Shown: in pieces, positions 16,707 to 24,663 of the stretch | Layout: the number at the start of each line of letters is the position of its first letter | Position numbering within the stretch: position 1 is the first letter of the stretch | Source: Chloracidobacterium sp. CP2_5A | GTDB lineage: Bacteria; Acidobacteriota; Blastocatellia; Chloracidobacteriales; Chloracidobacteriaceae | Reading direction: 5' to 3' | Length of the DNA stretch: 64,000 nucleotides | Assembly (NCBI GenBank): GCA_002254845.1 | Contig: NKPT01000003.1 | Location: 1-64,000 of the forward strand | Made by a program: the position numbers and the translations under genes | Notes under the pieces: generated by a model | What the model saw: the letters and a program-made list of their open reading frames with translations, nothing else | Told to the model about the DNA's origin: nothing | The model's database searches: none

Positions 16707-19460
16707 ATGCAACGGGATGATTCGGTAACGAACGCCGCTTTACCATCCGCCCCCTGGCATGCGCTTTCGCCGCAAGACGTCTACGCCCGGCTGGAAACCA
16801 GCGCCAACGGCCTCGCCGCCGCCGAGGTGGCGGCGCGTCAACAGCGATACGGGCGCAACCTTCTGCCCGCCAAGCCGCCGCCCAAGCTGTGGCTGGTTAT
16901 CCTGCATCAGTTCGCCAACTCGCTCATCTACATTTTGCTCATCGCCGGGGCGGTCACGCTGGTCATTGGCGACTTCAAAGACGCGGCGTTCATCTTTGGC
17001 GTCGTCATTCTCAACGCGATATTCGGAACGTATCAGGAATGGCGGGCGGAGCAAAACGCTTACGCGCTCCAGAGCCTGCTTAAAATTCGCTCGCGCGTTC
17101 GGCGCGGCGGCGAAACCTTGTCGGTTTCGGCCGAAGACCTTGTGCCGGGCGACATTGTCCTGCTCGAATCCGGCGACAAGGTCGCGGCGGATATCCGGCT
17201 GACTCAGGTGGCGAGCCTCGGCGTGGACGAGGCTTTGCTCACGGGCGAGTCCATGCCCATCGCCAAGTCAACGTCGCCGCTGGCCGAAGCGACGCCCGTG
17301 AGCGACCGGCTCAACATGGTCTTTGCCGGCTCGCTGGTCGTCACCGGGCGCGGCATGGGCGTGGTGGTCGACACTGGAACGCGCACGGAAGTCGGGCGCA
17401 TCGCGCAATCGCTCATCGAGGTGGCAAGCGCGAAGCCGCCACTGCTGACGCGCATGGAGCGATTTTCCCACCAAGTGGGGCTCGTCATTCTTGGCTGTTC
17501 GTGCTTGCTAGGGGTCGTGTCGGCGCTTCAGGGGCTGCCTGTCCGGGAAGTCTTCCTGGCGATGGCGGGGCTGGCCGTGGCCGCCATTCCCGAAGGGCTG
17601 CCCATCGCGCTCACGGTGGCGCTGTCGATCGCCACGGCGCGGATGGCGACCCGCAAGGTCATCGCGCGGCGGCTGGTGGCGGTCGAGAGCCTCGGGAGCT
17701 GCACGGTCATTGCCAGCGACAAAACCGGGACGCTGACGCTCAATGAGCAAACCGCGCAGCTCATCGTCACCCCGGACGGGCAGCGGCTTGAAGCCAGCGG
17801 GCAGGGCTACAGCGGCGAGGGCGAAGTCGCGGCAGCCGGCGGCAAGCCGCTCAGCGAGGCTCAGCGCGCCAGCTTGTTGCGCCTGGGGCGCGCGTCCATT
17901 CTCTGCAACGAAGGCGCGCTGACGCGCCAGGACGGCGGCTGGCGGCATAGCGGCGACGCGATGGACGTGGCCCTGCTGGCGCTGGGTTACAAGCTGGGGC
18001 TGTCGCCCGAAGCGGAACGGCAAGCCCATCCGTTGCTCGCTGAAATCCCCTTTGAATCGGAACGCCGCTACGCGGCTGTGGCCTATCGCGTTGGCGACCA
18101 GACGCAGGCGGCGGTCAAGGGCGCGGCGGAGGTCGTCGCTGGCTTCTGCCAAACGATGCAAACGGCGCAGGGCGAGCAGCCGCTCGCCCGGGAGCGCGTC
18201 ATCCAGCAGGCGGACGCGCTGGCCGCCGAGGGCTACCGCGTGCTCGCCATCGCCCACGGCGTCATCGAGACTCCCTTCGAGACGCCGGCCGACCTCGAAA
18301 AGATTGACAGCCTGACGCTGGTGGGGCTGGTCGGCTTTATTGATCCGCTGCGGCCAGAAGTCAAGGATGCCGTCGCGCAAGCGCAGCGCGCCGGCGTCAA
18401 GGTCATCATGATTACCGGCGACCATCCGCTGACGGCGTTGGCCATCGCTCGCGAGCTTGGTCTCGCGCAAACCAAAGCCCAGACCGTCACGGGGGCGGAG
18501 CTGGCCGCCGTGCCGCGGGAACAGCTTCAGGCGTGGCTTGGGGAGCGCCCGCAAACGCGGGTGTTCGCCCGCGTCACGCCGGATCAGAAGCTCGCCATTG
18601 TGGACGCGCTGGTAGCCCGCGGCGAGGTCGTGGCCGTGACCGGCGACGGCGTCAACGACGCGCCGGCGCTCAACCGGGCTAACATCGGCGTGGCGATGGG
18701 TTCCGGCACGGATGTCGCCAAGGAAGCCGCGCAAATCATCGTAACCGACGACAACTTCGCCTCGATTGTGGCCGGCATCGAGGAAGGCCGTTACGCCTAC
18801 GCCAACATCCGCAAGGTGACGTGGTTTTTGATCTCGACCGGCGCGGCGGCGCTCATTCTCGTTAGCGGCACCGTCGCGCTGGCGCTCCCGATGCCGCTTT
18901 CGGCCGTGCAGTGGCTGTGGCTGAACCTCGTCACGAATGGCATTCAGGACGTGGCGCTCGCCTTTGAGGCCGGCGAGCCCGGCGCGATGCGCCAGCCGCC
19001 GCGCGATCCGAACGAGGGTATCTTTGACCGACGGATGGTGACGCTCGTGCTGTTGGGCGGCGGCACAATGGCCGTTCTCTGCCTTGGGTTGTGGGTTTAC
19101 CTGATGCAGGTCGGCGTCGAGATCACGGCGGCGCGCAACATCCTGCTGGCGTTCTTCACGCTCATTCAATTCTTCTACGTACTCGCCTGCCGGTCGGAAA
19201 CGGCCTCGGCCTTCGCGATTTCGTGGCGGCGCAACCCGGCGCTGATTGGCGGAGCGCTCACGGCGCTGGCGATCCACATCCTCTCGATGAACTGGTCAGT
19301 GACGCAAGCGACCTTGCGGGTTGAGCCGCTTTCCGCGGACAAGTGGCTGGGGCTGGGCGCGCTGGCAACCAGCGTGTTCATCGTGATCGAGACCTACAAG
19401 CGCTGGCAGCGCGTCGGACAGGAACGGGCGCTGGCCCAGGAAAATTCAACCGCCGCCTGA
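16707..19460 (+). CDS. P2-type cation-transporting ATPase
   Basis: A 917-residue P-type ATPase. It has the N-terminal cation-ATPase domain, actuator motif LLTGES, membrane motif AIPEGLP (near 295), phosphorylation motif DKTGTLT with D338, and hinge GDGVNDAP (646-653). The C-terminal helix bundle carries LNLVTNGIQDVALAFEAGEPG. The AIPEGLP motif and general plan place it with PacL/Ca2+-ATPase-like P2 pumps. The M6 motif has NGIQD where calcium pumps have a DG-type sequence, so the ion is uncertain. ATG 16707 with GGAGAG upstream is preferred over a 98-codon longer frame. The 285 bp before it hold no gene, only a short direct repeat GTCTCAGG (near 16430-16453). Confidence 0.92.
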   Translation: MQRDDSVTNAALPSAPWHALSPQDVYARLETSANGLAAAEVAARQQRYGRNLLPAKPPPKLWLVILHQFANSLIYILLIAGAVTLVIGDFKDAAFIFGVVILNAIFGTYQEWRAEQNAYALQSLLKIRSRVRRGGETLSVSAEDLVPGDIVLLESGDKVAADIRLTQVASLGVDEALLTGESMPIAKSTSPLAEATPVSDRLNMVFAGSLVVTGRGMGVVVDTGTRTEVGRIAQSLIEVASAKPPLLTRMERFSHQVGLVILGCSCLLGVVSALQGLPVREVFLAMAGLAVAAIPEGLPIALTVALSIATARMATRKVIARRLVAVESLGSCTVIASDKTGTLTLNEQTAQLIVTPDGQRLEASGQGYSGEGEVAAAGGKPLSEAQRASLLRLGRASILCNEGALTRQDGGWRHSGDAMDVALLALGYKLGLSPEAERQAHPLLAEIPFESERRYAAVAYRVGDQTQAAVKGAAEVVAGFCQTMQTAQGEQPLARERVIQQADALAAEGYRVLAIAHGVIETPFETPADLEKIDSLTLVGLVGFIDPLRPEVKDAVAQAQRAGVKVIMITGDHPLTALAIARELGLAQTKAQTVTGAELAAVPREQLQAWLGERPQTRVFARVTPDQKLAIVDALVARGEVVAVTGDGVNDAPALNRANIGVAMGSGTDVAKEAAQIIVTDDNFASIVAGIEEGRYAYANIRKVTWFLISTGAAALILVSGTVALALPMPLSAVQWLWLNLVTNGIQDVALAFEAGEPGAMRQPPRDPNEGIFDRRMVTLVLLGGGTMAVLCLGLWVYLMQVGVEITAARNILLAFFTLIQFFYVLACRSETASAFAISWRRNPALIGGALTALAIHILSMNWSVTQATLRVEPLSADKWLGLGALATSVFIVIETYKRWQRVGQERALAQENSTAA

Positions 19461-19532
19461 AGCGTCGCGGCGCGCTTTGCGCGTAGGCGCGGACTGTGCG
19501 GAAGCGGCTTCAGTCCTTGGCCCGCCGCTAGC

Positions 19533-19565
19533 AAAAAAAACGGCTGCCGTTTCTTGACGGCAGCC
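19533..19565 (-). terminator. Intrinsic terminator of bchU
   Basis: GGCTGCCGT (19542-19550), a 6-nt loop and ACGGCAGCC (19557-19565) form a perfect 9-bp stem. On the minus strand it is followed by eight T residues (A8 at 19533-19540 on the plus strand). It lies 35 bp past the bchU stop codon. Confidence 0.88.
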
Positions 19566-19600
19566 CTCGGCGCGCCTTCCGAGACCAGCTCGGGGCCTCA

Positions 19601-20671
19601 CTAAGGCTTGCGCGCTTGGTAGAGAACGTGCCCGCGCCGCTCGACCTTGCGGGCGTCCGTAAAGCCAAGCTGCTGGAAAACATCGAAATACTCATCCTGA
19701 CGCTTGAACGTCATCATCGCCGGGTCAACGCCGACGCTGGTGAGGAAGTGCGCCAGATAGTCATAATTCGCCAACCCGCGCTCGTCGCGCAGGAGCATGT
19801 CAGCGACGATCACCCGTCCGCCCGAAGACAGCGCCGCGTAGGCCTTGCCCAGGAGCATGGCGCAGACCTGCGCGCTAAACGGGTACAGAATCCGCGCAAA
19901 AAGGACGGCGTCGCAGGCGGGGTAAGGATCGCGGTACATATCAAGCGCCACTGGCGCGATGCGGTCGGCAAGGCCATGGGCGGCGATGTTGTCGCGCGCG
20001 ATGTCGAGCGCCGAAGGCAGATTGATCAGCGTGATGCGCTCCAGGCGCGGAAACCGCTTGGCCAACGCGATGGCAATATCGCCGTTGCCGCCGCCGACAT
20101 CCAGAAGCTGGGTCGCGCCGTCCAAGTCGGCTTCCTCGACCAGCAAAGCGCGAACAAAGTGGTTGTTGCTGCGGTGGATTTCCTCGTAAAAGGCGCTGTC
20201 CTCGCGGGTCTTGGGCGGCCAGGGCGTCAGCGCCGTGAAGTCCATCTCGCCCCGAATGACCTTGGCCAGATGAACATGATACCGCTCCATAATCGTGACG
20301 GCGTAACGGACAAACGGCTCCATCGTGAGGTTCTCGTTGCCCGGATGCGGCGGCAGGAAAAACTGGCGCGCAAAGGGCGTCAGCGTCAGCCGCCCCGCGG
20401 CGTCCTTGGCGAGCAACTCCATTTCAACGAGCATGTCCGTGAACTTGACCAGCCGATTGGGGCGACTGCCGGTTGCGGCGGCCAGCGCCTCGACCGACTG
20501 CGGCTGGTCGGCCAGATGGGTGAAAAGATCCAGCTCGTACGCGGCCTTGAGGACAAACATATCCACCGTGCCGCGGTAGGTCATATCGCACGCGCGCAAG
20601 TACTGCTCATAAAGCGCGTCATCAAGCACATCCGTCACAGGCTCGGCGACCGCCGGGAGCGGGTTCAACAT
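19601..20671 (-). CDS. bchU: Bacteriochlorophyllide C-20 methyltransferase
   Basis: A 356-residue SAM-dependent methyltransferase with an N-terminal dimerisation/winged-helix domain and a C-terminal Rossmann domain. The SAM motif is LLDVGGGNGDIAIALAKRFP (D191 region). The segment WPPKTREDSAFYEEIHRSN (151-169) closely matches the corresponding part of Chlorobium BchU as I remember it (PPVTREDNLYFEEIHRSN), as do LVEEADLDG and the C-terminal third. BchU methylates the C-20 meso position to give bacteriochlorophyll c or e for chlorosomes. The ATG at 20671 has AAGGAG upstream; an earlier ATG at 20710 lacks one. It has its own terminator. Plant-type O-methyltransferases are the alternative, but the similarity is specific. 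Confidence 0.85.
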   Translation of the reverse strand: MLNPLPAVAEPVTDVLDDALYEQYLRACDMTYRGTVDMFVLKAAYELDLFTHLADQPQSVEALAAATGSRPNRLVKFTDMLVEMELLAKDAAGRLTLTPFARQFFLPPHPGNENLTMEPFVRYAVTIMERYHVHLAKVIRGEMDFTALTPWPPKTREDSAFYEEIHRSNNHFVRALLVEEADLDGATQLLDVGGGNGDIAIALAKRFPRLERITLINLPSALDIARDNIAAHGLADRIAPVALDMYRDPYPACDAVLFARILYPFSAQVCAMLLGKAYAALSSGGRVIVADMLLRDERGLANYDYLAHFLTSVGVDPAMMTFKRQDEYFDVFQQLGFTDARKVERRGHVLYQARKP

Positions 20672-20754
20672 GGGAAAACTCCTTGGCTGAGCTAAAGAAA
20701 TGACCGGCATCGGATGACGCCTTTTCCAAGGTACAAAAACAGACGCGGATGCGC

Positions 20755-20760
20755 TATGCT
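20755..20760 (+). promoter_or_regulatory. Possible -10 element of the small membrane protein gene
   Basis: TATGCT is the best -10-like hexamer in the 154-bp divergent region between bchU and the 35-codon gene. The hexamer 17 bp upstream (TACAAA) is a poor -35. A weak prediction. Confidence 0.25.
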
Positions 20761-20825
20761 TGTTCTGTAGATTCGCGACAGAGCGCGTTCCCCGCTCGAA
20801 CGCATCCTAAAGGAGGAGCAACGCC

Positions 20826-20933
20826 ATGACCGCTATTCTGCTAGCTTGCTTGTTCGTTCTCGGCGGCTACGCGGCGCTGTGGGGCATTATCCAGCTCGTC
20901 GTCGCCAACACGAAGGACATCGCGGCGAACTAA
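20826..20933 (+). CDS. 35-residue single-helix membrane protein
   Basis: A short gene with an excellent ribosome site (AAAGGAGGAGC, 7 nt before ATG 20826) and a TAA stop. The product starts MTAILLACLFVLGGYAALWG and continues IIQLVVANTKDIAAN. It is one uninterrupted membrane helix of about 24 residues with a polar, slightly charged C-terminal tail and no charge at the N-terminus. It is divergent from bchU and followed by a hairpin. I do not recognise it. Small one-helix proteins are common accessory subunits of photosynthetic and respiratory complexes (PshX in the heliobacterial reaction centre, for example), so its place beside bchU is suggestive but proves nothing. Confidence 0.7.
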   Translation: MTAILLACLFVLGGYAALWGIIQLVVANTKDIAAN

Positions 20934-20958
20934 CGCCGTCGCCCGCTTTCGCCAATAT

Positions 20959-20993
20959 CGCGCCGGTCTGGGGATTTCCAGCCCGGCGCGTTT
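20959..20993 (+). terminator. GC-rich hairpin after the small membrane protein gene
   Basis: CGCGCCGG (20959-20966) pairs with CCGGCGCG (20983-20990), with an inner CTGG/CCAG pairing, followed by TTT. It lies 26 bp after the stop codon. The short T run makes it a moderate terminator candidate. Confidence 0.5.
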
Positions 20994-21022
20994 CGCTTGT
21001 CGCCGCCTCGCTTGTCGCCGCC
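20993..21022. repeat. 15-bp direct tandem repeat x2
   Basis: TCGCTTGTCGCCGCC occurs at 20993-21007 and again, exactly, at 21008-21022, in the non-coding stretch between the small membrane protein gene and btaA. Confidence 0.85.
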
Positions 21023-21463
21023 CGGCGCGTCATCGAAAGTAGCGATCGCGTCCGGCGACGCGCCAAGCGAACAAAACATCCTCCACCCGCGCGCCCGCGG
21101 GCTCGACTGTTGTAAATGATGAGCCGACAACCGCCGGGCGCGGCGCTCCCCTGCCGCTGAGAATAGGCCCCGAGATTCGGAACGCGGCGATGGTCAGTGC
21201 GTTCGGGTCAGGCCGCATCAGCCCCCATCGCTTGGGGAACGCGCCAAAGGCGCGGCGACTGTCCTCGCGGACGGCCACCTGCCAATCCGCGCCGGCGCAA
21301 GCGGAACCCCTGGGGCGCGGATGTCGCCTCGTCGCGGCAAGCTCGCTCCGCCAAGCTGAGCGAGCGCCAGCGCTCGACGAAACTGGCCCGGCGTCAACCG
21401 GCGCGTCGCAAGCGAAGGCGCGCCCTCAAGCGCCCGCCTCAGTCGCCCGAATCCGCCACCGGG

Positions 21464-22711
21464 CTAATTCACCACGTAGAGGTGAAAGCCGCCGTATATG
21501 GCGAAACGATCCTCGGCGAAAAGCGCGATGGAGCGCTCGCGCTCATACCGGACGCGCGCCCGCAAATCCGGCGGCAAGGCGGCATCCACGGGCGAAGCTT
21601 CCGGGGCCGAGCGGAAAATCACCCGCGAGCCCGGCGGCGCCACCCGCGTCACTTCCCGCCAGAGCGCGGCGATTTCGTCATCCTTCATCCAGTCTTGCGA
21701 ATCAAGAAACACGAAGCGGTCGTAAGCGCCAGCTGGCTGCTTGCGCAAGTGCGCCGTCAGCGAGGCGACTTCCGTCGTTACTCGCGGCGCGTTGGCGCGC
21801 AGCGTCTCGAAGTGTTCCGGCTTCAGGTACTCAGGGATCGCCCGGCGATGCTCGGTGTCGTAGCGACGCGTCAGCGCCTGCCACGCAAAGTAGTTTTCCT
21901 CAATGGGAAAATCGCAGACAAAGCGCCGCACGCGCCGGCGATACATAGCCAGAATGTTTTCCGGCGTCTCGCGGCGCATGGCTTCATACTGACGCGGCGG
22001 AATGCCCAAGCCAAAAACGATGAACGGCAGCTTCGAGAGCGAGCGCACTAGCCAGTGATCAAAATAGCGGCCAATGGTTTCGTCAAACGCCTGTCCGCGC
22101 TCGACCGGGTCCGTCAGCCGCGTCAGGCGGTCGGGATAAATGCCCATCAAGTGGGCGAGCTTTTCCAAAAAGCGGAGATAGAAGCCATTGCGCGCGTGGT
22201 CGTAGAGATTGTCGGCGAAGAAGTGCACGCGCCGCTTCCCGAACATCGTCAGACCTTCCCAAAAGGCGCGCGTCGCGTCGTCGAGATGGGCGCTCAAATA
22301 GGTATCGTAGGCCTTGACGTTGCGCAGGTCATTGGCCTCGCCGAACATCCGAAAAAACGACTCATAGTCCGGCAGGTGGCGCGCCGCGGCGAGCTTCAGC
22401 CGCAGCAGCGCCAGGTGATAGCGGTTTAGGTCCACGGCCGTGATATGCGCCGGGCCGCAGACAAGGTAGTTGAGGACGTTGCAGCCGCCGGAGGAGATGG
22501 TCAGGATTCGACTTTCCGGCGTCAGCTCCAGCGCGGCGAGGTCAACTCGCGGGTCTTCCCAAATCTGGTTATAGACAAACGCATCGAAGTAAACCGTAAA
22601 GAGCCGCTCTAGCAGCCCCTGCTTCGAGGTGATGGGGCTTTGGTGAACCGCCGCGCGGAGCAGTTGGGCTGTATCAGCTGTATCAGTTGCCACAGCTATG
22701 TGCCTCGCCAA
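21464..22711 (-). CDS. btaA: BtaA-like S-adenosylmethionine:diacylglycerol 3-amino-3-carboxypropyltransferase (DUF3419)
   Basis: A 415-residue DUF3419 protein. Family features include the open motif near the SAM site, RILTISSGGCNVLNYLV, then VDLNRYHLALLRLKL, the segment FFADNLYDHARNGFYLRFLE, and the late motif FVFLDSQDWM. BtaA moves the 3-amino-3-carboxypropyl group of SAM onto diacylglycerol, the first step of betaine-lipid (DGTS-type) synthesis at the membrane. It begins 5 bp after the stop of the methyltransferase gene, apparently at a TTG; no good ATG lies nearby. The pairing with a BtaB-like methyltransferase is the classical bta arrangement. Confidence 0.85.
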   Translation of the reverse strand: MARHIAVATDTADTAQLLRAAVHQSPITSKQGLLERLFTVYFDAFVYNQIWEDPRVDLAALELTPESRILTISSGGCNVLNYLVCGPAHITAVDLNRYHLALLRLKLAAARHLPDYESFFRMFGEANDLRNVKAYDTYLSAHLDDATRAFWEGLTMFGKRRVHFFADNLYDHARNGFYLRFLEKLAHLMGIYPDRLTRLTDPVERGQAFDETIGRYFDHWLVRSLSKLPFIVFGLGIPPRQYEAMRRETPENILAMYRRRVRRFVCDFPIEENYFAWQALTRRYDTEHRRAIPEYLKPEHFETLRANAPRVTTEVASLTAHLRKQPAGAYDRFVFLDSQDWMKDDEIAALWREVTRVAPPGSRVIFRSAPEASPVDAALPPDLRARVRYERERSIALFAEDRFAIYGGFHLYVVN

Positions 22712-22716
22712 AACGT

Positions 22717-23391
22717 TTAGGATGCGCGCCCCGCCGCGCCCGGCGCCAGCGTTTCAAAAAGCGCGATAAAAGCATAGCGCCCGCCCACCGCCTCAACCGT
22801 AAGCTTTCCCTCGCCCTGCTCGCGGCGGGCCGCGAGATCGTCGAGAATTTCCGGGCGCGGCGTCACGTCAAAGCGCCGAACCCACGCTCCCAACAGCTTT
22901 TCAAACCAAGCCGGCAACTCCTTCTGATCCCAGAAGTCCACCATAGCCAGGCAGCCGCCGGGGCGGAGATTCGCCAGGGCGGCGGCGACGGCCGCCCGCC
23001 AATCGGGAATCATCGAGAGCGAGTAGGAAAAAAACGCGATGTCGAAAGGCGCCTCAAGCCCGAAAATCGCCTGGCGATCGAGCGCTTCAGCGGCGGCAAC
23101 CGCGACCGCGACGTTGTCCAGTCGGCGACGGCGAATGTTGGCGCGGGACGCGATGAGCATTTCGCTAGAGATGTCCACGCCATAAAACCGCGCCTGCGGG
23201 TGGCGGTTCCCCAAGATGACCAGATTGCGCGCCGTGCCGCAGCCGATTTCAACGACGCGCGACCCCGGACGAACCGGCAGGCGCTCCAGCAGGGTGTCGC
23301 GCCCAAATAAAAAGTACTTGCGGGATAGGTCGTAGATGTACCGCTGCCGCCGATACATCGCGTCCATTTTCGCGGCGTGAGCGTTTTTCAT
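22717..23391 (-). CDS. btaB: BtaB-like SAM-dependent N-methyltransferase
   Basis: A 224-residue class I methyltransferase. It has SAM motif I VVEIGCGTARNLVILG, an acidic residue at the end of strand 2 in FYGVDISSEML, and post-motifs FDIAFFSYSLSMIPDW and GGCLAMVDFWDQ. The N-terminal MYRRQRYIYDLSRKYFLFGR is characteristic of BtaB, which adds three methyl groups to the amino-carboxypropyl headgroup to give the betaine lipid. It is immediately upstream of the btaA-like gene on the same strand. If btaA were wrongly assigned this would only be called a generic methyltransferase. Confidence 0.83.
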   Translation of the reverse strand: MKNAHAAKMDAMYRRQRYIYDLSRKYFLFGRDTLLERLPVRPGSRVVEIGCGTARNLVILGNRHPQARFYGVDISSEMLIASRANIRRRRLDNVAVAVAAAEALDRQAIFGLEAPFDIAFFSYSLSMIPDWRAAVAAALANLRPGGCLAMVDFWDQKELPAWFEKLLGAWVRRFDVTPRPEILDDLAARREQGEGKLTVEAVGGRYAFIALFETLAPGAAGRAS

Positions 23392-23665
23392 CAGGCGCTA
23401 GGGAGCGGGGCGGGCAAGAAGCCGCCCGTTTGGATCTGGCGTATCATCGGCAAGCTGAGTTGCGGTAACTTAGTCAGACTGGCGCGGCGAGTCAATTGCT
23501 CGCTTTTCGGGGCTCTTTCCAAGCTGGAAGGCGCCGCCCGCAAGCCATCACCTTCAGCCCCTGCTGTTCCGGCCCTCATGATACTGTTTTCAGCCAACTA
23601 TCGCGTCATGATTCAGGAGCTGGCTTTTTGGAAGGAGAGCTATTTTTCTGGAGGTGATTTGCGCG

Positions 23666-24511
23666 ATGTCTGTCCCGACGATTTCAGCTAAAGTCTGTCT
23701 TGCCGCGGCGGTCGTTCTGGCGAGCGCCGGATTCCCGCTGGCGCAGGCGCTCACGAGCGACGGCGACCAAACCCGCGACGCGTTTATCCGCACGCGCCCA
23801 ACGACCGTCAAGCAAGCGCGCCCGGTCAGCGCCCGCCACAAGCCGGCCCAGCCCGCGGCGGCGAATATCGCCCCCCGCGAGCCGCTTGGGCTGGGCTATA
23901 CGCTTTACGCCAAGAATCGCCAGGGGCGTCCCGAACGGGCTGACCCAGCCCAGGTCTTCGCCACTGGGGATGAAATTCGCTTCGTCGTCGAGGCCAATCA
24001 GGATGCGTACCTCTATGTCTTCAATGCCGATTCCAAGGGCGCGCTGCGGATGATCTACCCGCACGCTCGCCTGCAAAACGGCGACAACTTCATCCGCGGC
24101 CACGTGCCCTACCAAGTGCCTTCCGCCAAGGAACCAGACCCGGCAGATCAGTGGTTCGTCTTTCTGACGCCGGGCGAGATGCGCGAGCAAATTTTCTTTG
24201 TGCTGTCGCGGTCGCCGCTGCCGGATATTCCCACCAATGAGCGGCTCATCCAAGCCATGCGCCAGTCAGGGCAAGAAGTCTGGACCCCGCCGGCCGGCGT
24301 CTGGTCGCGGGTCGAGCTGGCGCTGGAACAACCCGTCAAGCGGACGCTGCTGCGGAACGAGCTTGGGCGGACGCAGGACCCGATCGAGGCTTTGGCTGTG
24401 ACCCGCGAAATCGGGCTGCGCCCGAATGCCGCCGCGCCGTCCGTGATTTACCTGAGCGAATCGGTCGAGGCGCATACGCTGGTCGCCAACTTGGAACTCG
24501 TCAAGCAGTAA
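23666..24511 (+). CDS. Secreted DUF4384 protein
   Basis: A 281-residue exported protein. ATG 23666 follows GGAGGTG and gives a signal peptide ending near PLAQA. A proline/alanine-rich segment follows, then a DUF4384 domain (about 75-185) with the family pattern FATGDEIRFVVEANQDAYLY, then VFNADSKGALRMIYPHA. DUF4384 often occurs with Ser/Thr kinases and caspase-like or CHAT proteins and may be a protein-interaction domain at the envelope; its function is unknown. It is the first of four same-strand genes and shares the domain with the kinase encoded 1.6 kb downstream. Confidence 0.82.
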   Translation: MSVPTISAKVCLAAAVVLASAGFPLAQALTSDGDQTRDAFIRTRPTTVKQARPVSARHKPAQPAAANIAPREPLGLGYTLYAKNRQGRPERADPAQVFATGDEIRFVVEANQDAYLYVFNADSKGALRMIYPHARLQNGDNFIRGHVPYQVPSAKEPDPADQWFVFLTPGEMREQIFFVLSRSPLPDIPTNERLIQAMRQSGQEVWTPPAGVWSRVELALEQPVKRTLLRNELGRTQDPIEALAVTREIGLRPNAAAPSVIYLSESVEAHTLVANLELVKQ

Positions 24512-24663
24512 AGCCGCGCCGCGCGAGCCGGCGGCGTCCTTGGAGCGGCTCCGGCGCGCCGAGGGCGCTTTAAAACAACACCGCTTCAGCGACCTCAAAA
24601 GGCGGCCGCCAGCCCGCTCCCAGCGCCAAATCCGGGGGCGGGCGAGCTCCCGCAAGCAGCCCC

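Larger units (their letters stand above)
20934..21463. other. 530-bp stretch without a convincing gene
   Basis: Between the 35-codon gene and the 3' end of btaA. It holds the hairpin and the 15-bp repeat listed separately, plus an inverted repeat GCTCGCT/AGCGAGC near 21345-21370. A minus-strand open frame at 21030-21278 (82 codons) has no recognisable motif or ribosome site and composition like the surrounding GC-rich DNA, so I do not call it a gene. The stretch could contain a decayed gene or a non-coding RNA; I see no clear sign of either. Confidence 0.5.

Noticed and set aside
17508-19277. 589-codon open frame on the minus strand inside the P-type ATPase gene
   Set aside because: It is exactly antisense to conserved ATPase motifs, has Arg/His/Gln-rich meaningless sequence and no ribosome site; long antisense frames are expected in GC-rich genes.
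21030-21278. 82-codon minus-strand frame in the non-coding stretch
   Set aside because: No ribosome site, no motif and no hydrophobic pattern; kept only as a note in the gap description.
21197-22051. 284-codon plus-strand frame overlapping btaA
   Set aside because: Antisense to conserved DUF3419 sequence and continues from non-coding DNA without a start signal.
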